From Andrena cerasifolii (taxonomy: Eukaryota; Arthropoda; Insecta; Hymenoptera; Andrenidae), in contig NW_027485008.1 of assembly GCF_050908995.1 (NCBI RefSeq), positions 1 to 64,000 of the forward strand: DNA of 64,000 nt, written 5' to 3'. Both the position numbers and the translations under genes were made by a program. Numbering within the stretch: the first letter of the stretch is position 1; the number at the start of each line of letters is the position of its first letter. Below the pieces are notes generated by a model. The model searched no databases. It saw only the letters and a program-made list of their open reading frames with translations, and was not told the origin of the DNA. Positions 15,420 through 28,493 of the stretch are shown here, in pieces.

Positions 15420-18400
15420 AAAATAGGAAAATAAATAGAGAAAAATAGGAAAATAAATTAGAGAAAAAAGTAGGTAAATAAATAGGGAACAAATAGGTAA
15501 TGAAGTAGAGAAAACAAAGGAGGTAAATAAATAGAGAAAAAAATTGTTAAATAAATAGAGAAAGAATAGGTAAATAAACTAGAGAAAAAATAGGCGTATA
15601 AATAGAGAAAAATAGCTAAATAAATCAAAGAAAAAAAGGTAAATAGAAAAAATAGGTAAATAAATTAGAGGAAAAAATATGTAAATAAACAGTGAAAAAT
15701 AGGTAAATAAATGAGAGAAAAAGTATGTAAATAAATTAGAGGAAAAAATACGTAAATAACTAGAGAAAAAAAATACGTAAATATCTAGTGAAAAAATTAC
15801 GTAAATAACTAGAGAAAAAAATACGTAAATAACTAGAGAAAAAAATACTTAAATAACTAGAGAAAAAAATACTTAAATAACTAGAGAAACAATAGGTAAG
15901 TAAATAGAGAAAAAAGAGGTAAATAAAGAGAGAAAAATAGGTAATTAACTAGAGAAAACAAATGAGGTAAATAAATAGAGAAAAATAGGTAAATAAATAA
16001 AGAAAAAATAGGTAAATAGGTAAACTAGAGAAAAAATATGTGTATAAATAGAGAAAAATAGCTAAATAAATCAAAGAAAAAAAGGTAAATAGAAAAAATA
16101 GGTAAATAAATTAGAGGAATAAGTAGGTAAATAAACAGAGAAAAAAGGTAAATAAATGAGAGAAAAAATAGGTAAATTACTAGAGAAAAAATAGTGAGTA
16201 AATAGAGAAAACAAAAGAGGTAAACAAATAGAGAAAAATAGGTAAATAAATAGAGAAAAAATAGGTAAATAAATTAGAGAAAAATATAGGCAAATAAATA
16301 GAGAAAAATAGGTAATGAAGTAGAGAAAACAAAGGAGGTAAATAAATAGAGAAAATAGGTAAATAAATTAGAGAAAAAATGTGTAAATAAATTAGAGAAA
16401 AAAATACGTAAATAACTAGAGAAAAAATAGGTAAATAAATAGAGAAAACAAAAGAGGTAAATAAATAGAGAAAAATATAGGCAAATAAATAGAGAAAAAT
16501 ATAGGTAAATAAATAGAGAAAAATAGGTAAATAAATTACAGGAAAAAATAGGTAAATAAACAGAGAAAAAATAGGTAAATAAATAGAGAAAAAATAGGTA
16601 AATTACTAGAGAAAAAATAGTAAGTAAATAGAGAAAACAAAAGAGGTAAATAAATAGGAAAACATGGGTAAATTACTAGAGAAAAAAATAGGTAAATAAA
16701 TTAGAGAAAAATATAGGAAAATAAATAGAGAAAAATAGGTAATGAAGAAGAGAAAACAAAGGAGGTAAATAGAGAAAATAGGTAAGTAAATTACAGAAAA
16801 AATATGTAAATAAATTAGAGTAAAAAATACGTAAATAACTAGAGAAAAATAGGTAAATAAATAGAGAAAACAAAAGAGGTAAATAAATAGAGAAAAAGTA
16901 GGTAAATAGATAGAGAAAAAATAGGTTAATAAATTAGAGGAAAAAATAGGTAAATAAACAGAGAAAAAATAGGCAAATAAATGAGAGAGGAAAATGGGTA
17001 AATAAACAGAGTAAAAATAGGAAAATAAATGAGAGAGAAAAATAGGCAAATTACTATAGAAAAAATAGGTATGTAAATAGAGAAAACAAAAGAGGTAAAC
17101 AAATAGAGAAAAATAGGTAATTAAATAGAGAAAAAATAGGTAAATAAATTAGAGAAAAATATAGGCAAATAAATAGAGAAAAATAGGTAATGAAGTGGAG
17201 AAAACAAAGGAGGTAAATAAATAGAGAAAATAGGTAAGTAAATTAGAGAAAAAATATGTAAATTAATTAGAGAAAAAAATACGTAAATAGCTAGAGAAAA
17301 AATAGGTAAATAAATAGAGAAAACAGAAGAGGTAAATAAATAGAGAAAAATAGGTAAATAAATAGAGAAAACAAAAGTAGTAAACAAATAGAGAAAAATA
17401 GGAAAATAAATAGAGAAATAGGAAAATAAATTAGAGAAAAAAGTAGGTAAATAAATAGGGAACAAATAGGTAATGAAGTAGAGAAAACAAAGGAGGTAAA
17501 TAAATAGAGAAAAAAATTGTTAAATAAATAGAGAAAGAATAGGTAAATAAACTAGAGAAAAAATAGGCGTATAAATAGAGAAAAATAGCTAAATAAATCA
17601 AAGAAAAAAAGGTAAATAGAAAAAATAGGTAAATAAATTAGAGGAAAAAATATGTAAATAAACAGTGAAAAATAGGAAAATAAATGAGAGAAAAAGTATG
17701 TAAATAAATTAGAGGAAAAAATACGTAAATAACTAGAGAAAAAAAATACGTAAATATCTAGTGAAAAAATTACGTAAATAACTAGAGAAAAAAATACGTA
17801 AATATCTAGAGAAAAAAATACTTAAATAACTAGAGAAAAAAATACTTAAATAACTAGAGAAACAATAGGTAAGTAAATAGAGAAAAAAGAGGTAAATAAA
17901 GAGAGAAAAATAGGTAATTAACTAGAGAAAACAAATGAGGTAAATAAATAGAGAAAAATAGGTAAATAAATAAAGAAAAAATAGGTAAATAGGTAAACTA
18001 GAGAAAAAATATGTGTATAAATAGAGAAAAATAGCTAAATAAATCAAAGAAAAAAAGGTAAATAGAAAAAATAGGTAAATAAATTAGAGGAATAAGTAGG
18101 TAAATAAACAGAGAAAAAAGGTAAATAAATGAGAGAAAAAATAGGTAAATTACTAGAGAAAAAATAGTGAGTAAATAGAGAAAACAAAAGAGGTAAACAA
18201 ATAGAGAAAAATAGGTAAATAAATAGAGAAAATATAGGTAAATAAATTAGAGAAAAATATAGGCAAATAAATAGAGAAAAATAGGTAATGAAGTAGAGAA
18301 AACAAAGGAGGTAAATAAATAGAGAAAATAGGTAAATAAATTAGAGAAAAAATGTGTAAATAAATTAGAGAAAAAAATACGTAAATAACTAGAGAAAAAA

Positions 18401-19390
18401 TAGGTAAATAAATAGAGAAAACAAAAGAGGTAAATAAATAGAGAAAAATATAGGCAAATAAATAGAGAAAAATATAGGTAAATAAATAGAGAAAAATAGG
18501 TAAATAAATTACAGGAAAAAATAGGTAAATAAACAGAGAAAAAATAGGTAAATACATAGAGAAAAAATAGGTAAATTACTAGAGAAAAATAGTAAGTAAA
18601 TAGAGAAAACAAAAGAGGTAAATAAATAGGGAAACATGGGTAAATTACTAGAGAAAAAAATAGGTAAATAAATTAGAGAAAAATATAGGTAAATAAATAG
18701 AGAAAAATAGGTAATGAAGAAGAGAAAACAATGGAGGTAAATAGAGAAAATAGGTAAGTAAATTACAGAAAAAATATGTAAATAAATTAGAGAAAAAAAT
18801 ACGTAAATAACTAGAGAAAAATAGGCAAATAAATAGAGAAAACAAAAGAAGTAAATAAATAGAGAAAAAGTAGGTAAATAGATAGAGAAAAAATAGGTTA
18901 ATAAATTAGAGGAAAAAATAGGTAAATAAACAGAGAAAAAATAGGCAAATAAATGAGAGAGGAAAATAGGTAAATAAACAGAGTAAAAATACGAAAATAA
19001 ATGAGAGAGAAAAATAGGCAAATTACTATAGAAAAAATAGGTATGTAAATAGAGAAAACAAAAGAGGTAAACAAATAGAGAAAAATAGGTAATTAAATAG
19101 AGAAAAAATAGGTAAATAAATTAGAGAAAAATATAGGCAAATAAATAGAGAAAAATAGGTAATGAAGTAGAGAAAACAAAGGAGGTAAATAAATAGAGAA
19201 AATAGGTAAGTAAATAGAGAAAAATAGGTAAATAAATTAGAGGCATAAATAGGTAAATAAACAGAGAAAAAGTAGGTAAATAAATAGGGAACAAATAGGT
19301 TATGAAGTAGAGAAAACAAAGGAGGTAAATAAATAGAAAAGAAATTGTTAAATAAATAGAGAAAGAATAGGTATATAAACTAGGGAAAAA
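15420..19390. repeat. Higher-order repeat of 1972 bp, two copies
   Basis: A module starting near 15420 is repeated from near 17400 with a constant offset of 1972 bp across several landmarks (15540/17512, 16676/18648, 17049/19021). The edges are approximate because the underlying subunits are similar everywhere. Confidence 0.8.
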
Positions 19391-22300
19391 ATAGGCGTAT
19401 AAATAGAGAAAAATAGCTAAATAAATCAAAGAAAAAAAGGTAAGTAGAAAAAATAGGTAAATAAATTAGAGAAAAAAATAGGTAAATAAATTAGAGAAAA
19501 ATATAGGCAAATAAATAGAGAAAAATAGGTAATAAAGTAGAGAAAACAAAGGAGGTAAATAAATAGAGAAAATAGGTAAATAAATTACAGAAAAAATGTG
19601 TAAATAAATTAGAGGAAAAAATACGTAAATAACTAGAGAAAAAATAGGTAAATAAATAGAGAAAACAAAGGAGGTAAATAAATAGAGAAAAATATAGGTA
19701 AATATATAGAGAAAAATAGGTAAATAAATTAAAGGAAAAATAGGTAAATAAACAGAGAAAAAATAGGTAAATATATAAGAGAGAAAAACAGGTAAATTAC
19801 TAGAGAAATAATAGGTAAGTATATAGAGAAAACAAAAGAGGTAAGCAAATAGAGAAAAATAGGTAAATAAATAGAGAAAACAAAAGAGGTAAATAAATAG
19901 AGAAAAAATAGGTAAATAAACTAGAGAAAAAATAGGCGTATAAATAGAGAAAAATAGCTAAATAAATCAAAGAAAAAAAGGTAAATAGAATAAATAGGTA
20001 AATAAATTAGAGGATAAAATAGGTAAATAAACAGAGTAAAAATAGGAAAATAAATGAGAGAGAAAAATAGGTAAATTACTAGAGAAAAAATAGGTAAGTA
20101 AATGGAGAAAACAAAAGAGGTAAACAAATAGAGAAAAATAGGTAAATAAATAGAGAAAAAATTGGTAAATAAATTAGAGAAAAATATAGGCAAATAAATA
20201 GAGAAAAATAGGTAATGAAGTAGAGAAAACAATGGAGGTAAATAAATAGAGAAAATAGGTAAATAAATTACAGAAAAAATATGTAAATAAATTAGAGAAG
20301 AAAATACGTAAATAACTAGAGAAAAATAGGTAAATAAATAGAGAAAACAAAAGAGGTAAATAAATAGAGAAAAATAGGTAAATAAATAGAGAAAAAATAG
20401 GTAAATAAATTAGAGGAAAGAATAGGTAAATAAACAGAGAAAAAATAGGTAAATAAATGTGAGAGAAAAATAGGTAAATTACTAGAGAAAAATAGGTAAG
20501 TATATAGTGAAAACAAAAGAAATAAACAAATAGAGAAAAATAGGTAAATAAATAGAGAAAAATATAGGCAAATAAATTTGAATAATAGGTAATGAAGTAA
20601 AGAAAACATAGGAGGTAAATAAATAGAGAAAATAGGTAAATAAATAGAGAAAAATATAGGTAAATAAATAGAGAAAAATAGGTAAATAAATGAGAGGAAA
20701 AATGTGTAAATAAATTAGAGAAAAAAATACGTAAATAACTAGAGAAAAATAGGTAAATAAATAGAGAAAACAAAAGAGGTAAATAAATAGAGAAAAATAG
20801 GTAAATAAATAGAGAAAAAATAGGTAAATACATTAGAGAAAAATATAGGCAAATAAATTTGAAAAATAGGTAATGAAGTAGAGAAAACAAAGGAGGTAAA
20901 TAAATAGAGAAAATAGGTAAATAAATTAGAGAAAAAATGTGTAAATAAATTAGAGAAAAAAATACGTAAATAACTAGAGAAAAAATAGGTAAATAAATAG
21001 AGAAAACAAAAGAGGTAAATAAATAGAGAAAAAATAGGTAAATAAATAGAGAAAAAATAGGTAAATAAATTAGAGGAAAAAATAGGTAAATAAACTAGAG
21101 AAAAAATAGGTGTATAAATAGAGAAATATAGCTAAATAATTCAAACAAAAAAAGGTAAATAGAAAAAATAGGTAAATAAATTAGAGGAAATAATATGAAA
21201 ATAAACAGAGAAAAATATAGGTAAATAAATAGAGAAAATAGGTAAATAAATTAGAGGAAAAATGTGTAAATAAATTAGAGAAAAAAATACGTAAATAACT
21301 AGAGAAAAATAGGTAGATAAATAGAGAAAACAAAAGAGGTAAATAAATAGAGAAAAATAGGTAAATAAATAGAGAAAAAATAGGTAAATATATAAGAGAG
21401 AAAAACAGGTAAATTACTAGGGAAAAAATAGGTTAGTATATAGAGAAAACAAAAGAGGTAAACAAATAGAGAAAATAGATAAATAAATAGAGAAAAAATA
21501 GGTAAATAAATTAGGGGAAAAAAGTAGGTAAATAAATTAGGGGAAAAAATAGGTAAATAAACAGAGAAAAAATAGGTAAATATATAAGAGAGAAAAACAG
21601 GTAAATTACTAGAGAAAAAATAGGTAAGTATATAGAGGAAACAAAAGAGGTAAGCAAATAGAGAAAAATAGGTAAATAAATAGAGAAAACAAAAGAGGTA
21701 AATAAATAGAGAAAACAAAAGAGGTAAATAAATAGAGAAAAAATAGGTAAATAAACTAGAGAAAAATAGGCGTATAAATATAGAAAAATAGCTAAATAAA
21801 TCAAAGAAAAAAAGGTAAATAGGATAAATAGGTAAATAAATTAGAGGAAAAAATAGGTAAATAAACAGAGTAAAAATAGGAAAATAAATGAGAGAGAAAA
21901 ATAGGTAAATTACTAGAGAAAAAATAGGTAAGTAAACAGCGAAAACAAAAGAGGTAAACAAATAGAGAAAAATAGGTAAATAAATAGAGAAAAAATAGGT
22001 AAATAAATTAGAGAAAAATATAGGCAAATAAATTTGAAAAATACGTAATGAAGTAGAGAAAACAAAGGAGGTAAATAAATAGAGAAAATAGGTAAATAAA
22101 TTAGAGAAAAAATGTGTAAATAAATTAGAGAAAAAAATACGTAAATAACTAGAGAAAAAATAGGTAAATAAATAGAGAAAACAAAAGAGGTAAATAAATA
22201 GAGAAAAATAGGTAAATAAATAGAGAAAAAATAGGTAAATAAATTAGAGGAAGAAATAGGTAAATAAACAGAGAAAAAATAGGTAAATAAATGTGAGAGA

Positions 22301-24018
22301 AAAATAGGTAAATTACTAGAGAAAAATAGGTAAGTATATAGAGAAAACAAAAGAAATAAACAAATAGAGAAAAATAGGTAAATAAATAGAGAAAAATATA
22401 GGCAAATAAATTTGAAAAATAGGTAATGAGGTAAAGAAAACATAGGAGGTAAATAAATAGAAAAAATAGGTAAATAAATAGAGAAAACAAAAGAGGTAAA
22501 TAAATAGAGAAAAAATAGGTAAATAAATAGAGAAAAAATAGGTAAATAAATTAGAGGAAAAAATAGGTAAATAAACTAGAGAAAAAATAGGTGTATAAAT
22601 AGAGAAATATAGCTAAATAATTCAAACAAAAAAAGGTAAATAGAAAAAATAGGTAAATAAATTAGAGGAAATAATATGAAAATAAACAGAGAAAAATATA
22701 GGTAAATAAATAGAGAAAAATAGGTAAATAAATTAGAGGAAAAATGTGTAAATAAATTAGAGAAAAAAATACGTAAATAACTAGAGAAAAAATAGGTAGA
22801 TAAATAGAGAAAACAAAAGAGGTAAATAAATAGAGAAAAAATAGGTAAATATATAAGAGAGAAAAACAGGTAAATTACTAGGGAAAAAATAGGTTAGTAT
22901 ATAGAGAAAACAAAAGAGGTAAACAAATAGAGAAAAATAGATAAATAAATAGAGAAAAAATAGGTAAATAAATTAGGGGAAAAAATAGGTAAATAAACAG
23001 AGAAAAATAGGTAAATATATAAGAGAGAAAAACAGGTAAATTACTAGAGAAAAAATAGATAAGTATATAGAGAAAACAAAAGAGGTAAGCAAATAGAGAA
23101 AAATAGGTAAATAAATAGAGAAAACAAAAGCGGTAAATAAATAGAGAAAACAAAAGAGGTAAATAAATAGAGAAAAAATAGGTAAATAAACTAGAGAAAA
23201 ATAGGCGTATAAATAGAGAAAAATAGCTAAATAAATCAAAGAAAAAAAGGTAAATAGGATAAATAGGTAAATAAATTAGAGGAAAAAATAGGTAAATAAA
23301 CAGAGTAAAAATAGGAAAATAAATGAGAGAGAAAAATAGGTAAATTACTAGAGAAAAAATAGGTAAGTAAATGGAGAAAACAAAAGAGGTAAACAAATAG
23401 AGAAAATGGGCAAATAAATAGAGAAAATGGGCAAATAAATAGAGAAAAATATAGGTAAATAAATAGAGAAAAATAGGTAAATAAATTAGAGGAAAAATGT
23501 GTAAATAAATTAGAGAAAAAAATACGTAATTAACTAGAGAAAAAATAAGTAAATAAATAGAGAAAACAAAAGAGGTAAATAAATAGAGAAAAAATAGGTA
23601 AATAAATAGAGAAAAATAGGTAAATAAATTAGAGAAAAATATAGGCAAATAAATTTGAAAAATAGGTAAGTAAATAGAGAAAACAAAAGAGGTAAACAAA
23701 TAGAGAAAAACAGGTAAATAAATAGAGAAAAATAGGTAAATAAATTAGAGAAAAAAATACGTAAATAACTAGAGAAAAAATAGGTAAATAAATTAGAGGA
23801 ATACATAGGTAAATAAACAGAGAAAAAAGGTAAATAAATGAGAGAAAAAATAGGTAAGTAAACTAGAGAAAAAATAGGCGTATAAATAGAGAAAAATAGC
23901 TAAATAAATCAAAGAAAAAAAGGTAAATAGAATAAATAGGTAAATAAATTAGAGGAAAAAATAGGTAAATAAAGAGAGTAAAAAATGGAAAATAAATGAG
24001 AGAAAAATAGGTAAATTA

Positions 24019-27000
24019 CTAGAAAAAAAATAGGTAAGTAAATAGAGAAAACAAAAGAGGTAAAAAAATAGAGAAAAATACGTAAATAAATAGAGAAAAC
24101 ATAGGTACATAAATTAGAGAAAAATATAGGCAAATAAATAGAGAAAAATAGGTAATGAAGTAGAGAAAACAAAGCAGGTAAATAAATAGAGAAAAAATAG
24201 GTAAATAAATAGAGAAAAAATGTGTAAATAAATTAGAGGAAGAAATACGTAAATAACTAGAGAAAAATAGGTAAATAATAGAGAAAAAAGTAGGTAAATA
24301 AATAGGGAACAAATACGTAATGAAGTAGAGAAAACAAAGGAGGTAAATAAATAGAGAAAATAGGTAAATACATGAGAGATAAAAATAGGTAAATAAATAG
24401 AGAAAAGAAAAGAGGTAAATAAATAGAGAAAATGGGCAAATAAATAGAGAAAAATATAGGTAGATAAATAGAGAAAAATAGGTAAATAAATTAGAGGAAA
24501 AATGTGTAAATAAATTAGAGAAAAAAATACGTAATTAACTAGAGAAAAAATAGGTAAATAAATAGAGAAAACAAAAGAGGTAAATAAATAGAGAAAAAAT
24601 ACTTAAATAAATAGAGAAAAAATAGGTAAATAAATTAGAGAAAAATATAGGCAAATAAATTTGAAAAATAGGTAAGTAAATACAGAAAACAAAAGAGGTA
24701 AACAAATAGAGAAAAAATAGGTAAATAAATAGAGAAAAAAATAGGTAAATAAATTAGAGGAAAAAATAGGTAAATAAACAGAGAAAAAATAGGTAAATAT
24801 ATAAGAGAGAAAAACAGGTAAATTACTAGAGAAAAAATAGGTAAGTATATAGAGAAAACGAAAGAGGTAAACAAATAGAGAAAAATAGGTAAATAAATAG
24901 AGAAAACAAAAGAGGTAAATAAATAGAGAAAAATAGGTAAATAAACTAGAGAAAAAATAGGCGTATAAATAGAGAGAAATAGCTAAATAAATCAAAGAAA
25001 AAAAGGTAAATAGAATAAATAGATAAATAAATTAGAGGAAAAAATAGGTAAATAAACAGAGTAAATATAGGAAAATAAATGAGAGAGAAAAATAGGTAAA
25101 TTACTAGAGAAAAAATAGGTAAGTAAATGGAGAAAACAAAAGAGGTAAACAAATAGAGAAAATGGGCAAATAAATAGAGAAAAATATAGGTAAATAAATA
25201 GAGAAAAATAGGTAAATATATTAGAGGAAAAATGTGTAAATAAATTAGAGAAAAAAATACGTAATTAACTAGAGAAAAAAGAGGTAAATAAATAGAGAAA
25301 ACATAAGAGGTAAATAAATAGAGAAAAAATTGGTAAATAAATAGAGAAAAAATAGGTAAATAAATTAGAGAAAAATATAGGCAAATAAATTTGAAAAATA
25401 GGTAAGTAAATAGAGAAAACAAAAGAGGTAAACAAATAGAGAAAAACAGGTAAATAAATAGAGAAAAATAGGTAAATAAATTAGAGAAAAAAATACGTAA
25501 ATAACTAGAGAAAAAATAGGTAAATAAATAGAGAAAACAACAGAGGTAAATAAAGAGAGAAAAAAATGTTTAAATAAATAGAGAAAAAATAGGTAAATAG
25601 GTAAACTAGAGAAAAAATATGTGTATAAATAGAGAAAAATAGCTAAATAAATCAAAGAAAAAAGGTAAATAGAAAAAATAGGTAAATAAATTAGAGGAAT
25701 ACATAGGTAAATAAACAGAGAAAAAAGGTAAATAAATGAGAGAAAAAATAGGTAAGTAAACTAGAGAAAAAATAGGCGTATAAATAGAGAAAAATAGCTA
25801 AATAAATCAAAGAAAAAAAGGTAAATAGAATAAATAGGTAAATAAATTAGAGGAAAAAATAGGTAAATAAAGAGAGTAAAAAATGGAAAATAAATGAGAG
25901 AAAAATAGGTAAATTACTAGAGAAAAAATAGGTAAGTAAATAGAGAAAACAAAAGAGGTAAAAAAATAGAGAAAAATACGTAAATAAATAGAGAAAACAT
26001 AGGTACATAAATTAGAGAAAAATATAGGCAAATAAATAGAGAAAAATAGGTAATGAAGTAGAGAAAACAAAGCAGGTAAATAAATAGAGAAAAAATAGGT
26101 AAATAAATAGAGAAAAAATGTGTAAATAAATTAGAGGAAGAAATACGTAAATAACTAGAGAAAAATAGGTAAATAATAGAGAAAAAAGTAGGTAAATAAA
26201 TAGGGAACAAATACGTAATGAAGTAGAGAAAACAAAGGAGGTAAATAAATAGAGAAAATAGGTAAATACATGAGAGATAAAAATAGGTAAATAAATAGAG
26301 AAAAGAAAAGAGGTAAATAAATAGAGAAAATGGGCAAATAAATAGAGAAAAATATAGGTAAATAAATAGAGAAAAATAGGTAAATAAATTAGAGGAAAAA
26401 TGTGTAAATAAATTAGGGAAAAAAATACGTAATTAACTAGAGAAAAAATAGGTAAATAAATAGAGAAAACAAAAGAGGTAAATAAATAGAGAAAAAATAC
26501 TTAAATAAATAGAGAAAAAATAGGTAAATAAATTAGAGAAAAATATAGGCAAATAAATTTGAAAAATAGGTAAGTAAATACAGAAAACAAAAGAGGTAAA
26601 CAAATAGAGAAAAAATAGGTAAATAAATAGAGAAAAAATAGGTAAATAAATTAGAGGAAAAATAGGTAAATAAACAGAGAAAAAATAGGTAAATATATAA
26701 GAGAGAAAAACAGGTAAATTACTAGAGAAAAAATAGGTAAGTATATAGAGAAAACGAAAGAGGTAAACAAATAGAGAAAAATAGGTAAATAAATAGAGAA
26801 AACAAAAGAGGTAAATAAATAGAGAAAAATAGGTAAATAAACTAGAGAAAAAATAGGCGTATAAATAGAGAAAAATAGGTAATGAAGTAGAGAAAATAAA
26901 GGAGATAAATAAATAGAGAAAATAGGTAAATAAATTACAGAAAAAATGTGTAAATAAATTAGAGGAAAATATACGTAAATAACTAGAGAAAAAATAGGTA

Positions 27001-28493
27001 AATAAATAGAGAAGACAAAGGAGGTAAATAAATAGAGAAAAATATAGGTAAATATATAGAGAAAAATAGGTAAATAAATTAGAGGAAAAAATAGGTAAAT
27101 AAACTAGAGAAAAAATAGGCGTATAAATAGAGAGAAATAGCTAAATAAATCAAAGAAAAAAAGGTAAATAGAATAAATAGATAAATAAATTAGAGGAAAA
27201 AATAGGTAAATAAACAGAGTAAATATAGGAAAATAAATGAGAGAGAAAAATAGGTAAATTACTAGAGAAAAAATAGGTAAGTAAATGGAGAAACAAAAGA
27301 GGTAAACAAATAGAGAAAATGGGCAAATAAATAGAGAAAAATATAGGTAAATAAATAGAGAAAAATAGGTAAATATATTAGAGGAAAAATGTGTAAATAA
27401 ATTAGAGAAAAAAATACGTAATTAACTAGAGAAAAAAGAGGTAAATAAATAGAGAAAACATAAGAGGTAAATAAATAGAGAAAAAATTGGTAAATAAATA
27501 GAGAAAAAATAGGTAAATAAATTAGAGAAAAATATAGGCAAATAAATTTGAAAAATAGGTAAGTAAATAGAGAAAACAAAAGAGGTAAACAAATAGAGAA
27601 AAACAGGTAAATAAATAGAGAAAAATAGGTAAATAAATTAGAGAAAAAAATACGTAAATAACTAGAGAAAAAATAGGTAAATAAATAGAGAAAACAACAG
27701 AGGTAAATAAAGAGAGAAAAAAATGTTTAAATAAATAGAGAAAAAATAGGTAAATAGGTAAACTAGAGAAAAAATATGTGTATAAATAGAGAAAAATAGC
27801 TAAATAAATCAAAGAAAAAAGGTAAATAGAAAAAATAGGTAAATAAATTAGAGGAATACATAGGTAAATAAACAGAGAAAAAAGGTAAATAAATGAGAGA
27901 AAAAATAGGTAAGTAAACTAGAGAAAAAATAGGCGTATAAATAGAGAAAAATAGCTAAATAAATCAAAGAAAAAAAGGTAAATAGAATAAATAGGTAAAT
28001 AAATTAGAGGAAAAAATAGGTAAATAAAGAGAGTAAAAAATGGAAAATAAATGAGAGAAAAATAGGTAAATTACTAGAGAAAAAATAGGTAAGTAAATAG
28101 AGAAAACAAAAGAGGTAAAAAAATAGAGAAAAATACGTAAATAAATAGAGAAAACATAGGTACATAAATTAGAGAAAAATATAGGCAAATAAATAGAGAA
28201 AAATAGGTAATGAAGTAGAGAAAACAAAGCAGGTAAATAAATAGAGAAAAAATAGGTAAATAAATAGAGAAAAATGTGTAAATAAATTAGAGGAAGAAAT
28301 ACGTAAATAACTAGAGAAAAATAGGTAAATAATAGAGAAAAAAGTAGGTAAATAAATAGGGAACAAATACGTAATGAAGTAGAGAAAACAAAGGAGGTAA
28401 ATAAATAGAGAAAATAGGTAAATACATGAGAGATAAAAATAGGTAAATAAATAGAGAAAAGAAAAGAGGTAAATAAATAGAGAAAATGGGCAA
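24019..28493. repeat. Higher-order repeat, three copies at 1898 and 2156 bp spacing
   Basis: A landmark module lies at 24257, 26155 and 28311. It contains a GGTAAATAATAGAG deletion variant followed by GTAGGTAAATAAATAGGGAAC and ACGTAATGAAGTAGAG. The same module recurs at 33810, 35715, 37464, 38101 and 39898, and again distal to the LINE at 47381, 49178, 50644, 51891, 54268 and 56586. Spacing is variable (637 to 5499 bp), as expected from unequal exchange with nested deletions and duplications. Confidence 0.8.
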
